DNA of 64,000 nucleotides, taken from Isochrysis galbana (lineage: Eukaryota; Haptophyta; Isochrysidales; Isochrysidaceae). The stretch spans positions 2,358,172 to 2,422,171 of the forward strand of contig CM030934.1 of NCBI GenBank assembly GCA_018136815.1. Direction: 5' to 3'. Positions 20,300-30,817 of the stretch are shown here, in pieces. Numbering within the stretch: position 1 is the first letter of the stretch; each line of letters begins with the position of its first letter. A program made the position numbers and the translations under genes. The notes under the pieces are model-generated. The model made no database searches and had not been told where the DNA came from. It worked only from the letters and a program-made list of their open reading frames with translations.

Positions 20300-20880
20300 T
20301 AGGCACGCCGCCTGGATTGATGGGGATGTGGCTGGCGTTTAGGGGTAAGCCGTAAGCCGAAGTATCCAGATATATGTGTCTTGGACCTAGATGGGACATA
20401 CGTATTTACCGTATTTGGCCGGAGGCCAAATATATAAGTATTTCACTGTATTTTGGAGGCCCCCTGTATTGACGGGTCGCCATGCAAATACGGAGCGCCG
20501 CCCGCAGGGCGCGTAGCGCGCTAGCGCGCGAGCGGCGAGCGGAGCGAGCGAGCGCGGGCGCGGGCGCGGCCGCGCGGGCGCGGGGGCGCGGGGCTGCGGC
20601 AGTGGCAGGTGGCGGCAGGCGGGTGGGCGGTGGGAGGTGGGGGGTGGGGTTGTGGGGTAGTTATGGGGGGGGGGCTCTCGGTTCTTCTTCTTAACAATAT
20701 AATGTGTAAGAATCTGCGTCGAAATCAATATTGGCGTTACGCCACGACTCTAAATCCCATCCATTTGGCATCACCCTGGCACCTGGCACCCTCGGGATGG
20801 CCGAGGTTGTCCGATGTCCGAAGGCGGCGCGCAGCGGCGGCTCTTTTGCGATGGCGCAGCGTCGAGAGGTGGGAGTCCAT
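20300..20880. other. intergenic GC-rich stretch, no gene
   Basis: 20385-20480 has GTATTTGGCC/GGCCAAATAT inverted motifs like 7750-7830. 20495-20640 is extremely GC-rich, with CGAGCG and GCGGGC simple repeats. Nothing coding is recognised. Confidence 0.45.
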
Positions 20881-21177
20881 CCTCCAACTTGGGGAGGCGG
20901 CTCTCTGGTGTGGTCTGTGGGGAAACTGCAGAGGGGGGGGGAAACTGCCGAGGGGGGGGTGAAATGCAGAAGGGGGGGGAAGGGAATGCAGAGGGGCCCA
21001 GTTCTGTTACCTGCATTTCTTGCCTTAAACGCGTGGACAATTACCGTAACAATAAAAATAAAACTCCAATCTTCGAATTCCGAGACGAAAATCGGCGAAC
21101 CAGGACTTGAGCCCAGGGAGAATCCGAAGCTGCACGCCTTGCTCGACCACGGCGAACATAGAAGACGGTATATATGT
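20881..21177 (-). repeat. dispersed repeat, possible tRNA-derived SINE (copy 1)
   Basis: On the minus strand this matches 62043-62340 (plus) over nearly 300 bp, including CCGTCTTCTATGTTCG, TTCGGATTCTCCCTGG, TCGCCGATTTTCGTCTCG and a final G/C-rich part with CTGCAGTTTCCCC units. TGGTCGAGCAAGG followed about 36 nt later by GGCTCAAGTCC resembles RNA polymerase III A and B boxes of a Leu/Ser-type tRNA, with one mismatch in the B box. SINE origin is an inference. Confidence 0.6.
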
Positions 21178-21199
21178 CGCATCCGCGATCGACCTTTTT

Positions 21200-22330
21200 G
21201 TTTTAGAAGTTGTTTGCGTTTCTTTGTTCCCTCCTTGCAGGCTAGCCACGAGTCACCGTCGTAGTGTCCTACATTCGTCCATTCGCCCTTGTTGCCCTCG
21301 CCTCCTTTATCGCCTCCTTTGTCGCCTGCTTGCCCTCACCTGGCTTACCTCCTTGCGTGCTCCTCGCGTTTTAGGCTAAGTCGCGCGGTCAGGTATCGCC
21401 GGTGCAAGGAACCGCCCCCATGTGTGACCCTGATTCCCCCTCAGGTGTTGGCCGTTGGATTATATCGTGGCGCTATTTTACTTCGGTCTTCATCAAATCA
21501 CTTAAGGGTTTTCGAAAGATTCCCTCCTTATTCCTGTGCGTAACTGTCGCCCCGTCGGATCGTCCGTCGCCCCGTCGCTCTCTTGTCGGCATTCTCTTCC
21601 TTGTTCGATCTGCCAGCGGGTTCCTGTGCGTTCCGTGATAGGGATACGTTAGTGTGGAGAGTGTTGATGTGAGTGTAGTGTCATCTCGTCGGTCCATCGG
21701 CCTCGAACCGTCTGTCGGCTGTCGTTCTTCGTTCGTCGCTCTCGTCCTCGTTCTCGTCCCCGTTCTCGTCCCTCGTTCTCAACACTACCTCAATACCAAA
21801 CCTCTCCAATCCCTCAGCCCCAGCCTATCCATCCCGATCCGCCCAGCCATGTCCGCGCCGTCGTCGCGCTCGCCCTCGCCCAGGCCCGTCCTCCCGCCTT
21901 TCTCTGCTGAGGAGGTGGTCCAGCCCGTCATTGGCCACTCCCCAACTTCCGCCGCGCCTCTCGCCGCTTCCCTTCCGTTCCCTCCGTTCCCATCCGAGGC
22001 AGTGGTAACCTCGGATCCGTCAGGTGAAGAATCAAAGTCGACGCGTCCCGCGCCGGGCCCACCAAAGGGGCCCAAGGCCCCTCCTCCTGCGCGGAAACTT
22101 CCATGCGCACGCACGGAGTCCCCGCGGGGGAGCCCGAGGCACACGCATCTGGCAAAGTGTGATTGCCACTCATCATGCGCGGCGCGTATGCCTCTCCTTG
22201 GTCGAGCTTGACAAGCTCTGCGCACGCTGCGCACTTTGACCGAGCTCGCTTGAGCGCTACTTACGCGGCGCACAATGCGACGCCCCGCGCACACCCCCAT
22301 CGCGCGCGCCCCTCGGGGGAAACCCTCGTC
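21200..22330. other. pyrimidine-rich region upstream of the Pro-rich ORF
   Basis: Plus-strand ORFs here are Ser/Pro/Arg-rich without motifs. 21660-21840 is rich in TCGTC repeats. The segment TGTGAGTGTAGTGTC (near 21670) is echoed at 36461. It may contain upstream exons of the Pro-rich gene that follows. Confidence 0.35.
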
Positions 22331-23257
22331 ATGCAGTTGTCGCTGGATGGGCTGGGCCGCGGCTCGAGTTGGTCTCCCCCGTCGCCCCCTCCCCCCTCTC
22401 CACCGCCACCACCGTCGCCGTCGCCGTCGCCGTCACCGCCCCCCTCTCCGCCTCCGCCGCCTCGTGCACCTCCGCCACCGTCACCACTTCCGCCACCGTC
22501 ACCACCACCCCCTGCGCTCCCCCCGTCGTCCCGGACGCCTCCGCCATCTCCGCCCCCTCGGTCTCCTCCTCCATCACCCACGCCACCGCGCGTGCCCGTA
22601 GGGGATCCCTCGCGTCCTCCTCCGCCGTCGCCTCCTCCAGCCTCGCCCCTCTCTTCACCTCCTCTTCTCGCCTCCTCTCCGCTCCCCGACGCCCCTCCTC
22701 CTTCGTTGCCAGCTCCATCGGCTCCCTCCGCGCTGTCGCCCTCTGCGCAGATGCAGTACCTGGTGACCATCGAGATCTCCGTCCAAGAGCAGGGTGAGGA
22801 CGCGGCCATCGCGCGGGCACTGGCAGCGTGGCTGCAGGTCGACGCCGCGGCAGTCCGCGCCGAACGCACCGCATCGGGCGCGCGACTCAGGCTGACCGCC
22901 GAGGCGGCCGACAACGAGGAGCTCATCGACATGGTGAGTGCGCTCTCTCTAGAGACGACCAGTAGTCTCACGCGCGCACTCGCTGTCACTGTCACCCAGG
23001 TACACGGTGTCTCGTCGACGGTGCGACTTGCGGTCGATGGAGAGCTCCTCGCTGATCTGGCGCAACGTCTTGCGCTTCTCGAAGCGCGCCTCGATGACGC
23101 GCTCGCGGATCTCGCGGCCGTACGCGCGCCCGCTGCGGTGGACGGTGTCGAGGCGCGGCAGCGCGCTCTCGACGAGCGCGTCCCACTGCACGCCGCGGCC
23201 GCTGCCGCGGCCGCCGCTCGGGAGCGAGGGGGCGGACGCCTCGGCGAGCGCCAATGA
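22331..23257 (+). CDS. Ser/Pro-rich (SPPPP) putative surface protein
   Basis: This 308-residue ORF runs from ATG 22331; the frame is open from 22163. About 130 residues of [10 protein letters not shown] repeats resemble hydroxyproline-rich wall and matrix proteins of algae. A compact domain of about 80 residues follows (QYLVTIEISVQEQ...AIARALAAWLQVDAAAV), then a helical tail (LAQRLALLEARLDDALADLA). No signal peptide is visible at this start, so an upstream exon may be missing. The region after about 22950 is contested: the minus strand there encodes a better-looking HTH sequence (next entry). The Pro-rich repeats could in principle be a GC-rich artefact. Confidence 0.45.
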   Translation: MQLSLDGLGRGSSWSPPSPPPPSPPPPPSPSPSPSPPPSPPPPPRAPPPPSPLPPPSPPPPALPPSSRTPPPSPPPRSPPPSPTPPRVPVGDPSRPPPPSPPPASPLSSPPLLASSPLPDAPPPSLPAPSAPSALSPSAQMQYLVTIEISVQEQGEDAAIARALAAWLQVDAAAVRAERTASGARLRLTAEAADNEELIDMVSALSLETTSSLTRALAVTVTQVHGVSSTVRLAVDGELLADLAQRLALLEARLDDALADLAAVRAPAAVDGVEARQRALDERVPLHAAAAAAAAARERGGGRLGERQ

Positions 23258-23284
23258 TTGCAAGCAATCACACGTGCTGCGCAA
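22949..23284 (-). pseudogene. transposase-type helix-turn-helix fragment, antisense to the Pro-rich ORF
   Basis: This minus-strand ORF contains RSGRAYGREIRERVIEA and KRKTLRQISEELSIDRKS. The pattern (R-x-Y-x2-E-R-V-I-E then T-L-R-x-I-S-E-E-L-x-I) is that of homeodomain-like HTH domains at the N-terminus of Tc1/mariner- or IS630-type transposases. No catalytic DDE domain follows, because the frame stops at 22949. It is read as a remnant or one exon of a transposase. Antisense chance resemblance is the alternative. Confidence 0.45.
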
Positions 23285-23500
23285 ACGAAACGTCTCGTAT
23301 ATGGCTACTTTACGTTAATGTGGGCCTTAGGGAAAAAAGTTTCTATGCGCACGCACGGCGCCCTCGCGAGGGGGAAGTCGATGCGCATACGCACGGCGTG
23401 CTCAATGATTGCAAGTAATCACATGTGCTGCGTAAACGAAACATCTCGTATACGGCGACTTTATGTTAAAAAAAGTTTCTATGCACATCTCGTATACGGC
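23256..23500. repeat. imperfect tandem duplication (~146 bp unit)
   Basis: GATTGCAAGCAATCACACGT ... CGAAACGTCTCGTATATGGC (23256-23305) is repeated as GATTGCAAGTAATCACATGT ... CGAAACATCTCGTATACGGC (23408-23458), and ATCTCGTATACGGCGA occurs once more at 23485. The T-runs beside AAGTTTCTATGC resemble LINE 3' ends. Confidence 0.7.
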
Positions 23501-24840
23501 GATTAGCTTTGTTTTGTACCACTGTTGTTCATAACTAAAAAGAAAACAGATTGTGGTCCTCTTTTGACGGAACGCGACTTTGTTAGTTATCCTGGTGCAC
23601 TCGCCTAGGTGGATCGAGGATTCATCCGCTTCCCCACATATGCGGCACGTGTTGTCTCTGTCCGGAAAGCGGTTATATGTGCCCACTCGCCTATGTGTGA
23701 TATGTTTGAAATGAAGGTGCATGTCTCGCGCCGTTATCATTGGCGAGGTGTATAGCTTCGCGAGGTGCGCCCATGTGTATCGCCTGAAGTTTGAAGTTTT
23801 TCCTCCCATTTGGTCGGCCCCATGAGGTGTTTGCGCTTACATTTTTTCCGCTGGAGGGCCTCGGTTATATGTTCTACTCCGGTGCCGTCCAGCGGCGTCT
23901 TGCCGTCTAGTGTGTATTCGTCCGCTAGCGGGTATTCTAGTCTCCTGTTGGTTTTGTACCCTTCCCCCGATTGCGCCGGTGGGGATGAGTCTAAGTTCGT
24001 GGGTGCGGCGGGTAATCTTTTTCCGATTATGGGTGTGCCTAGGTATGAGAGCTCCGCCTCATACCACCTTCCCTTGATGTTCACGTAGTATTCCCCTTCT
24101 ACCGTTATTCGCAGTTCGGGCGTCGGTTCCTCCGGATCGCGTTGGTTATGGGTCGCCTCGCGTCTCGATGATGCGCACTCCGTTTCGGCCGCGTTGTCTA
24201 GTTGTCTACCGCCGCCAGTGACGCCGTGGCGTGGCTGACTATTGTATCCCATGTTTCCAAGAATTTGTCTCTTGGGATATATTCTCCCTGAAAGTGTATA
24301 TACGTGTCGTTGTTCCTGAGGTATTGCGCGCATTCTACGCTGCTATAGATAGGGCGCGCTCGCTGCGTGGTCTTTGAATACGTTATGTATGGTATTGCAT
24401 TCGAGCTTGTTCCATAGCTTTGCCCATGTGGGGTTTATTTTAGGTCCCGGGTGCGTTGGGCTACCCCACATGGGTTGTGAGAGTGCTCCTTCTCTACTTA
24501 CTTTTAGTGATGTGAGTTTTAGCTCGCGGATGTTGCTTAACGCCTGCTTCCAGAACGCGGGAAGTTTACTTGTGCCCACTATTCCATCGGTGAGTTTGTT
24601 CGTGGGGATTGTCGAGAGGACCGCTGCCCTTCCTTGGTTTGTGCGGCAGAACCACGCGTCGAGCACTTGTTTCCATTGTGCTTGGCGTGCGTCTAGGTAG
24701 TTCAGGATCCATTTGGCCTGTAGTGCTGTGACGTGGTTGCCCCAGTCTAGCAGTCCCAGCCCTAGATGTGGCCCTTTCTCCGAAGTGTTTTTAATTGGGA
24801 TGGAGACGGAGGGCCATATGTCACATTGACTTCTTGACAT
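23495..24840 (-). mobile_element. 5'-truncated, frameshifted LINE (second subfamily), post-RT region
   Basis: Three overlapping minus-strand frames (24891-24343, 24333-23737, 23809-23402) together follow the C-terminal half of the LINE at 12509. GRAAVLSTIPTNKL...LPAFWKQAL parallels GRAAVFSKVDARSL...LPAFWKQAL. Zinc motif CRICGEADESSIHLGEC parallels CRFCGIAPESSTHLASC. Sequence identity is clearly lower, so this is another subfamily. Its last part (TCTTTTGACGGAACGCGACT with AAAAAGAAAAC) recurs at 53420-53495. The element is dead because of frameshifts and the missing 5' half. Confidence 0.75.
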
Positions 24841-24930
24841 TGTAAATTGTCGATGCCATCTTGACCTTTGCGCCCGTTCCGAGATCATCAAATGTGGTTT
24901 ATGACCATGACCTCCGGCTGAGGCTCGTTA
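24826..24930. repeat. ~95-bp dispersed repeat, copy 2
   Basis: Second copy of 3957-4051, sharing CTTCTTGACATTG, TTTGCGCCCGTTCCGAGATC and CTCCGGCTGAGGCTCGTTA. Like copy 1 it abuts a LINE-type insertion. Confidence 0.75.
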
Positions 24931-25466
24931 GGTGAGAGAAGAAGCGGGGCATCCCCACGCAGCATAGCCAATAATAGCCTATGGCCTATGGCCTATGGCA
25001 TTCCGCTGCCCACAGGCAGTGGATATTTTCGGCCTCCATTCGCTTTGAGCTCCTCCTAGCATGGGTCTAGATTCTCTGCTGCTAGGCGCCCGCGCGGACT
25101 TGATTGAGCCCTAGTTTCCGGAAGTCTATTTCAAGCTGTATAGCTGTATGATGAGTATGAGTATCTGAGTATGAACATAAGCGACATAAGATTAAGATTA
25201 GTGGCTATGGCTATGGGGGAGAGAAAGAGTCGCGAGCGGGGGAACATGACAAGTTGCATCTGCAAAGCAGCGAGCGCTGCATGAGTATTAAAAGTTTTTC
25301 TGAACGGGTACAAACTTATGTACTACTTATGATGGTTGTGGACATTCATGCGTTGAGGTGGGCTCTCCACCACCAGCTCCAACTCAAAGGCAGTGATCTA
25401 GCTCCAATGATGCTCCGACCATGGAAAAGAGAGCCAGTGGATGCAAAACCAATATGTGGCTCCCTC
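24931..25466. other. intergenic stretch, nothing recognised
   Basis: It lies between the LINE fragment and the 3' end of the RING gene, partly AT-rich (25130-25320). No gene signal. Confidence 0.45.
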
Positions 25467-26504
25467 TCAGGTGCTACCACCGCCGTCGCTCGCGTCAGCG
25501 ATGCCCTTGAAGGCCTGCACAATGCCGGCGAGCGTGTGGTTTGCCGTGACTTGCCTGCGCCACGTCGGCGCCTTGCAGAGCGGGCACATCATCTGCTGCA
25601 TCGCCCGGAAGCAGCCGGTGATACAGACGAGGCAAAAGTTGTGCCCACACGGCAGAAACATCGGCTCGTCGTACAGATCCATGCAGACGGTACACCGCAG
25701 CTCCTCCGCGAGCCGGTCAATGTGCTTCGGCGCGAGGCGCTGTGTCGTAGCCTCCGCCGGCGAGCCCCTTGTAGGCGATGACTTGGCCTTTTGGGCCGAC
25801 GGCGACTCGCAGCAGTCGTCGAGGTGCGAGTTCATCTCACGCATCTGAACCTCGCGCCTGCACACAGGGCATGACACCATCTCGTCGTCCCCAATCTGGC
25901 AGCCGCCCTCGCCGGCGCCAGAGTCACTAGAGTGCTGCGACATTTGACTTGGACCTGATAGATCCTCGGAGCCGGCGTCCTCAGCTGGGCCAGGGCAGGT
26001 GTCCAGATGGGAGTACGCATCGCCCAGCCGGATCTGCTTGCCGCACGAGGGGCAGCTGACCATCTCGGCCGCCTCGGAGTCGTCGGCCACCAACGATGAA
26101 GATGGCCCTGCGTCCCCCGCACCTGGCAAGTCTCGCGAGCTGGACGGACCAGCCTCGCTCGCGCACCCCCTCTGCAGCGCCGCAAACGGCGGCGCGTACC
26201 CGTTGCCCCCATTCATCGCAGGGCATCCCTCGAGGTGCGTGCCGATGAGCGCGCGGTGGACGTGCTCGTCGCAGCACGGGCAGCGCACGAGTCGGGAGCC
26301 GCTCTCGGCCGCTCTGGCAGAGGAGGAGGAGGAGGAGCACGAGATCGCTGGCGGGCCAGGCTTGGCAGCCGGCCGAGAGCGCGGTGGCGCAGTAGGGACG
26401 TTGGCACGACGGAAGAGGACGTCAAAGGCAGTGGTGGCTGGCTGCAGGGGGTCCTCTTCACAGAGCCGCCGGCGTTTGCGTGTGCTGGGTGGTACGAGCG
26501 TCAT
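25467..26504 (-). CDS. RING-type E3 ubiquitin ligase candidate with three UBZ-type zinc fingers
   Basis: A 345-residue single-exon protein. Three fingers of the form C-P-x-C-x(11-12)-H-x3-C sit at residues 75-94, 151-170 and 212-231. This is the pattern of Rad18-type (UBZ4) ubiquitin-binding fingers. The C-terminus is a C3HC4 RING (C271, C274, C286, H288, C291, C294, C307, C310) with PCGHNFC typical of DNA-repair RINGs. Rad18 has RING first and UBZ after, with a SAP domain; here the order is reversed, there are three fingers and no SAP is seen, so it is not a simple Rad18. Near the N-terminus AFDVLF (26-31) is a possible peptide motif. A role in ubiquitin-dependent chromatin or replication-stress signalling is inferred. 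Coding-strand pyrimidines precede the start. Confidence 0.85.
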   Translation of the reverse strand: MTLVPPSTRKRRRLCEEDPLQPATTAFDVLFRRANVPTAPPRSRPAAKPGPPAISCSSSSSSARAAESGSRLVRCPCCDEHVHRALIGTHLEGCPAMNGGNGYAPPFAALQRGCASEAGPSSSRDLPGAGDAGPSSSLVADDSEAAEMVSCPSCGKQIRLGDAYSHLDTCPGPAEDAGSEDLSGPSQMSQHSSDSGAGEGGCQIGDDEMVSCPVCRREVQMREMNSHLDDCCESPSAQKAKSSPTRGSPAEATTQRLAPKHIDRLAEELRCTVCMDLYDEPMFLPCGHNFCLVCITGCFRAMQQMMCPLCKAPTWRRQVTANHTLAGIVQAFKGIADASDGGGST

Positions 26505-26599
26505 AACGCACGTGTGTGTGCTTGGGGAGAGCGAGGGGAAAGGGGGAAGAGTGGGGGTGGGGGAAGGGAGAGGGGGAAATGAAATTGGTCTGGCGGACC

Positions 26600-29159
26600 G
26601 TGAAGGAGGGGACCGGTTCGCTGCCTCCCACCCGCCTTAGTTCGTGTCCCTCTCTTTCTCGTCCGACGCTCTCCCGCGCGAGGAGGGGAAGCTCTCTCTC
26701 TACCCGACGGCCGCGCGCGCCAAAGCGTGTCGCTTCTACTTCTCTATTCCTACCATCTACTACTACTACTCTACTCCCTAATTGCTAATAGTACAAGAGT
26801 ACAATAATGCTCGCCTTGAGACTCGAGATGTCAAACGGATTAGTGCCAACCTGAGGTCCCTTAGGGTCCGCTGGGTTGCGGAACGGAGGCTTAGCCAGAG
26901 TGCACTCATGGCGCTGGCGCACATGCGCTGAAATGCTGAAACGCCAGCGTTGAGCGTTGAGCGTTGAGGCCCGGCCAAAAGTATCGGTCTCGAAGAAGGC
27001 GCGCCATGCGGTTATCGCCTAGATGACACAGATGATCGTGAAAGGCCTCGAGGTACGTGCGGCGAATTGAGCGTGGCACGTATAGACACAGTTTCTCCTC
27101 GCCTTCCTTCGTAGGAACTCTCCTGCTGTGTAGAGGAGGCGAGACATCGCGCTGCTTCCGCTACGTACGTCGTACGTCCTTCGCCGTGACGCGTGACGTG
27201 GGCGGCGCCAAGCGATACGAAACACCGCCTCGAGCTCCGTCGAGGTTTTGCTGTCGAGCCACTCGCCTTGGTGATTGAACTTGCCCCACGCGATACCGGC
27301 GCGCGAGTCGGCTCGCAAGTCGCAAGGGGTTCGGCTAGTAGGTGTAGGTAGTAGGGCAGCCACGTCCCTTCCTTCGCCGGCGCCGACGCACCGACCTCGC
27401 CGACGACACAATGCAACGACGTCGATCCCTGGCCCGATTCCTGTTCCGATGTGACCTTGGAGAGTGACCACGACCCCCTTGATGCACGTGTCGAGGAACG
27501 GCCGCCTCCCAAAACGAGTTTCTACGCCCATGTCCATTGCCATTGCCATTGAACCGGACTCCAAACAGAGCAAATACGGCCTATATTTGGCTTGTCTAGA
27601 AACACGAAACACGGGAACCTCACAAACCCGGCATGCTGCTAACTAAGGAGTGCGTTTGAATTTGTGAGAAACACGAGCTGTTTTTGGGCTCGGTACAAAA
27701 ATGGCAACCCCGTGTTTACCATGTACCATGTAGGGCGTAGGGCGCTCTGGGCCACTAATTTCTAGTTTCACGAGTCACGAGTGCCCTTGTGCCCCCCCCC
27801 CCCCCGAGTTGTCTTTACCCGAAAGGGCGGGTCTCCCCTTCCCCCCAGCGTGGATTCGAGGAGAGAGAGGATGCGCTGGGGTACGCAGGGTCGGTGCGTG
27901 CACTGGCACTGGAGGGAGGAGGGAGGACAAATATCAAATATCAAATATCGAGATCGAGGGGAGGGGGCAGTGCGCAGTGCCCCCTCGTCCCTCGTCCCTC
28001 GTTTGGCTCCGGCCAGAATTTCGATTGAGACCCACCCAAATTTCGTTTGGAAATTTCGATGATCTCTACTCACGTTTCGAGCCTTGTCCACCCAAATTTC
28101 GATTAAAATTTTCCGCACAAGTCACAAGTATACATACACTCGCCGCTATCGGCTATACGGCTATACGGCTATATGCTATATGGGCGGCTGGCGCGGCCGG
28201 CCACCGCGCCGTCTACCGTCTTATAGAGACGGAGAGAGGAGAGAGAGGATAGTAGGACAAGCATACAGGCATGTAGAATCCGTTGATCACCGTCAAGTGC
28301 ATTGCCGCTTTTCCCTGCAGAAATGTGACCTGTGCAGAGGCAGAGGGCAGAGGGGGATTGAGGTGTGCTATGCGGGCCCCTCCTGCCACGGCTGCGTCGA
28401 TCCCTGTCTTCCCTTGTCACCCCATCCTCTTGCTCTTGCATGCCTCTGTCCCTCTCCAGGCTCGTCCTCGTCTTCACTTTCCTCGCCTCCTCTCCTCTCT
28501 CCTCTCCTTCCTGTCTTCCTGTCTCATTCTCATCCTCGCTGACGACGATGCACTCCTCGCTGCTGGACTGGGACACTGGGACTCATCGTCCTCCTCGAAC
28601 TGCGTGTCCAACTCCACTACTTGCGATGCCCGACGGGAGGAAGAGGGCTGAGAGCTGCACTCCTCCGCGCCCTCGCCCTGCCCTTGCAAGGAGTGGCGCC
28701 TGGGTCTCTTCCACGATGAACGGCCGGCCAGCCGCTGCGGGGTAGGGGTAGGTGCCATGCGCCCGTGCGACAAAATTTCGAGGCTTCCGCACCCAAATTT
28801 CGGTCAAATTTCTTTTCTAGTAGGAACGCCTAGATCGATCTACTAGATCCACCCAAATTTCAAAAAACAAAAAAAAATTCTCGAACGTCTGCTGGCCGAA
28901 GCCAATCCCTCGTCGCCCCGGTATCACTCCAACACCTGGCTCGTCAGGGATGGCGGGATTTCGGGACTCAAACGTTGTGTCCAATTAGCTAGTGGGGTTG
29001 GCTAGGATGTAACATTCATTTACACATCTACAACAGTTAACCTGGCATAGATCCTAGATCCAAGATACAACACACGCGGCTCTCTACTCTCTACAAGACA
29101 ACTCGGGGGTCGCCTGTAAGCTGTAGATCAGCAACCCGTCCTCTCCTCGGCTTCACCGC
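26600..29159. other. 2.5-kb stretch without a confident gene
   Basis: A minus-strand ORF at 27019-27612 (197 codons, WGKFNHQGEWLDSK region) is unlike anything I can name. Minus-strand frames at 28576-28758 contain acidic/Ser-rich sequence including ECIVVSEDENE, which looks like a SUMO-interacting motif, but the frames do not join cleanly. Several CCACCCAAATTTCG-type motifs lie at 28010-28110 and 28770-28880. No RNA gene is seen. Confidence 0.4.
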
Positions 29160-29228
29160 GCGCTCCGACTCGGCTCTCTCTCCCTCTCTCTCTCTCTCCT
29201 CTCTCTCTCCTCTCTCTCTTCTCTCTCT

Positions 29229-29266
<38 letters not shown>

Positions 29267-29755
29267 TCCGCTCATTCTTTATCCCTTCCCCCCCCCCTTC
29301 CACGGCGTCTGTATCTCTCCTACCACATCGCACCGGTCGGCCAGCCTCTCTCCCTCTCCTCTTCTCATCTCCTCGCCCGTCATCCTCTCTCTCCCTCTCT
29401 AGCCCTCGCGCTGCTTGCCATCGCGCCCTTCTTCTGCGCCCTTTCCCCCCACCCTTCTTCCCCCCCTCCCTCCCTCTTCTGCTCACTCCTCGCTCTCCCC
29501 TGCTCTCCCTCTCCCCCTTCCCCTCGCTTTCTTCCTCCCTCCCTCCCTTTCCCTCCAACCCGCTCCCCCCCCCCCCCCCCTATCTCCGTCTCTCCCACCC
29601 GCTCTTTCCCTCCCTCCCTCCCTTCCCTCACTCTCTCCCTCTGTCCCCCCTCCCACCCACCTACCAACCCACCCACCCGCTCCCTCCGTCCCTCCCTCGT
29701 GTCCCCCCCTGTCCTTTCTCCACCCGCTCCTCCCCTCTCTTGCCGTCTGTCCTCC
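29160..29755. repeat. long pyrimidine tract with (CT)n upstream of the membrane-protein gene
   Basis: 29167-29266 is mostly CT dinucleotides. C/T-rich sequence then continues, with short interruptions, to the start codon of the gene at 29764. Confidence 0.85.
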
Positions 29756-29763
29756 CAGCAACA

Positions 29764-30817
29764 ATGCGCCCCCCTCCCACTCAGCCAGGCCTCTCAGCTC
29801 TGCGCGGGTCAGTATGCGGCCTCGCGTCTCCGTTAGCGGCGGCTGCACTCATCGCTGCATCCTCACCACTCGCGCCTGCCGCTGCTGTGCTCCCGCCCAG
29901 CCTGAATGCAGCTGCTTGGAGCAGTGAGTGGCCAGTCGAGACACTCCGAGAGAGGATTCATGCTGGGATGGTGAACAAGGTGAGAGAGCAAGTGCAAGAG
30001 AAAGGGCGAAACTTTGGCAGGCCTAGCGCTGAGAGCGTCGTTCTTCACTACGCCCTATCGAAGGCGATGTGGTCATCCGATACGGGAAGGAGGGTGGAGA
30101 TTGTGGATGGCACAGGCATAGGTTCGTCCGTTGGCATCATCGTGCACTCCTCTGCGCCACTGCCCCCGCTCTAACATCTCCCACACGCGTCTCTTCGGCT
30201 GTGCATAGGTTGGCATCCACGAGGCGGAGATGGCTATCGACACGGTTGACATATATGGCAGAACGCATAGGACGTGCATCTTTCCTGGCGTTGTGCCGAC
30301 GATCATGGGCGAGGCGAGGGCTGAGAAGGGGATTGAGGTCTCCGTCATTCCAGCCGGGAAGCCTTCACTGGTCCTCCCGCTGTGCTTCGCAGTGTGCGAG
30401 ACGTTACTGGTGCTCGCAGCCGCTGCGGCGTGGGGTATGCTCCCCATGATCATATTTGGCGCGTACATGGTATTCAGTGGCGCCGCCACTGGCGCTGGCA
30501 TGATCTACGATTCACTCGCTGACGCCGGTGCGCAATTTGCACGGCAGAGGCGCGCCGCTAGCTCAAAGGAAGTGCGGTGCGACAGCACGAGGGGCTCTTC
30601 GGAGGAGGAAGTCAACAACCTCGCCTTCCGGAGCAAGCTTGAGGTGCAATGTGCGGAGGAGGTCAACAGCGATGGGCCTGCATGCCGTCGAGCATGCGGC
30701 TCAGTATCTTCCTCCCCGGATGGCAATAGGCGGGGAAGCGGGAGTCGTCGCGACCGACACGAAGGAGTTGAAGCCAAGGACGAACGAAGCATGCGGGGGG
30801 GCGGAGGCAGTCGGTAG
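29764..30817 (+). CDS. putative membrane protein, family unknown (two exons)
   Basis: The start ATG at 29764 follows a pyrimidine tract. Exon 1 (29764-30129) begins with an Ala-rich hydrophobic segment (ASPLAAAALIAASS), perhaps a signal or transit peptide. Amphipathic helix-rich sequence follows (LRERIHAGMVNKVREQVQEK). The acceptor GCATAG before 30209 restores the frame into exon 2 (HEAEMAIDTVDIYGRTH). Donor choice is uncertain: GT at 30130 is phase-compatible, but others exist. Exon 2 holds a long hydrophobic stretch (LCFAVCETLLVLAAAAAWGM and onward) that could form two membrane helices, then a charged Ser/Arg-rich tail of doubtful authenticity. I do not recognise the family; a plastid or ER membrane location is only possible. 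Confidence 0.5.

Noticed and set aside
27019-27612. 197-codon minus-strand ORF as a gene
   Set aside because: No motif, no upstream pyrimidine tract, and an equally long overlapping frame; left unassigned.
28940-29015. tRNA gene on the minus strand (TAGCTAATTGG and GTTTGAGTCCC boxes)
   Set aside because: The two boxes are too close for a D-arm, anticodon arm and T-arm, and no acceptor or T-stem pairing is present.
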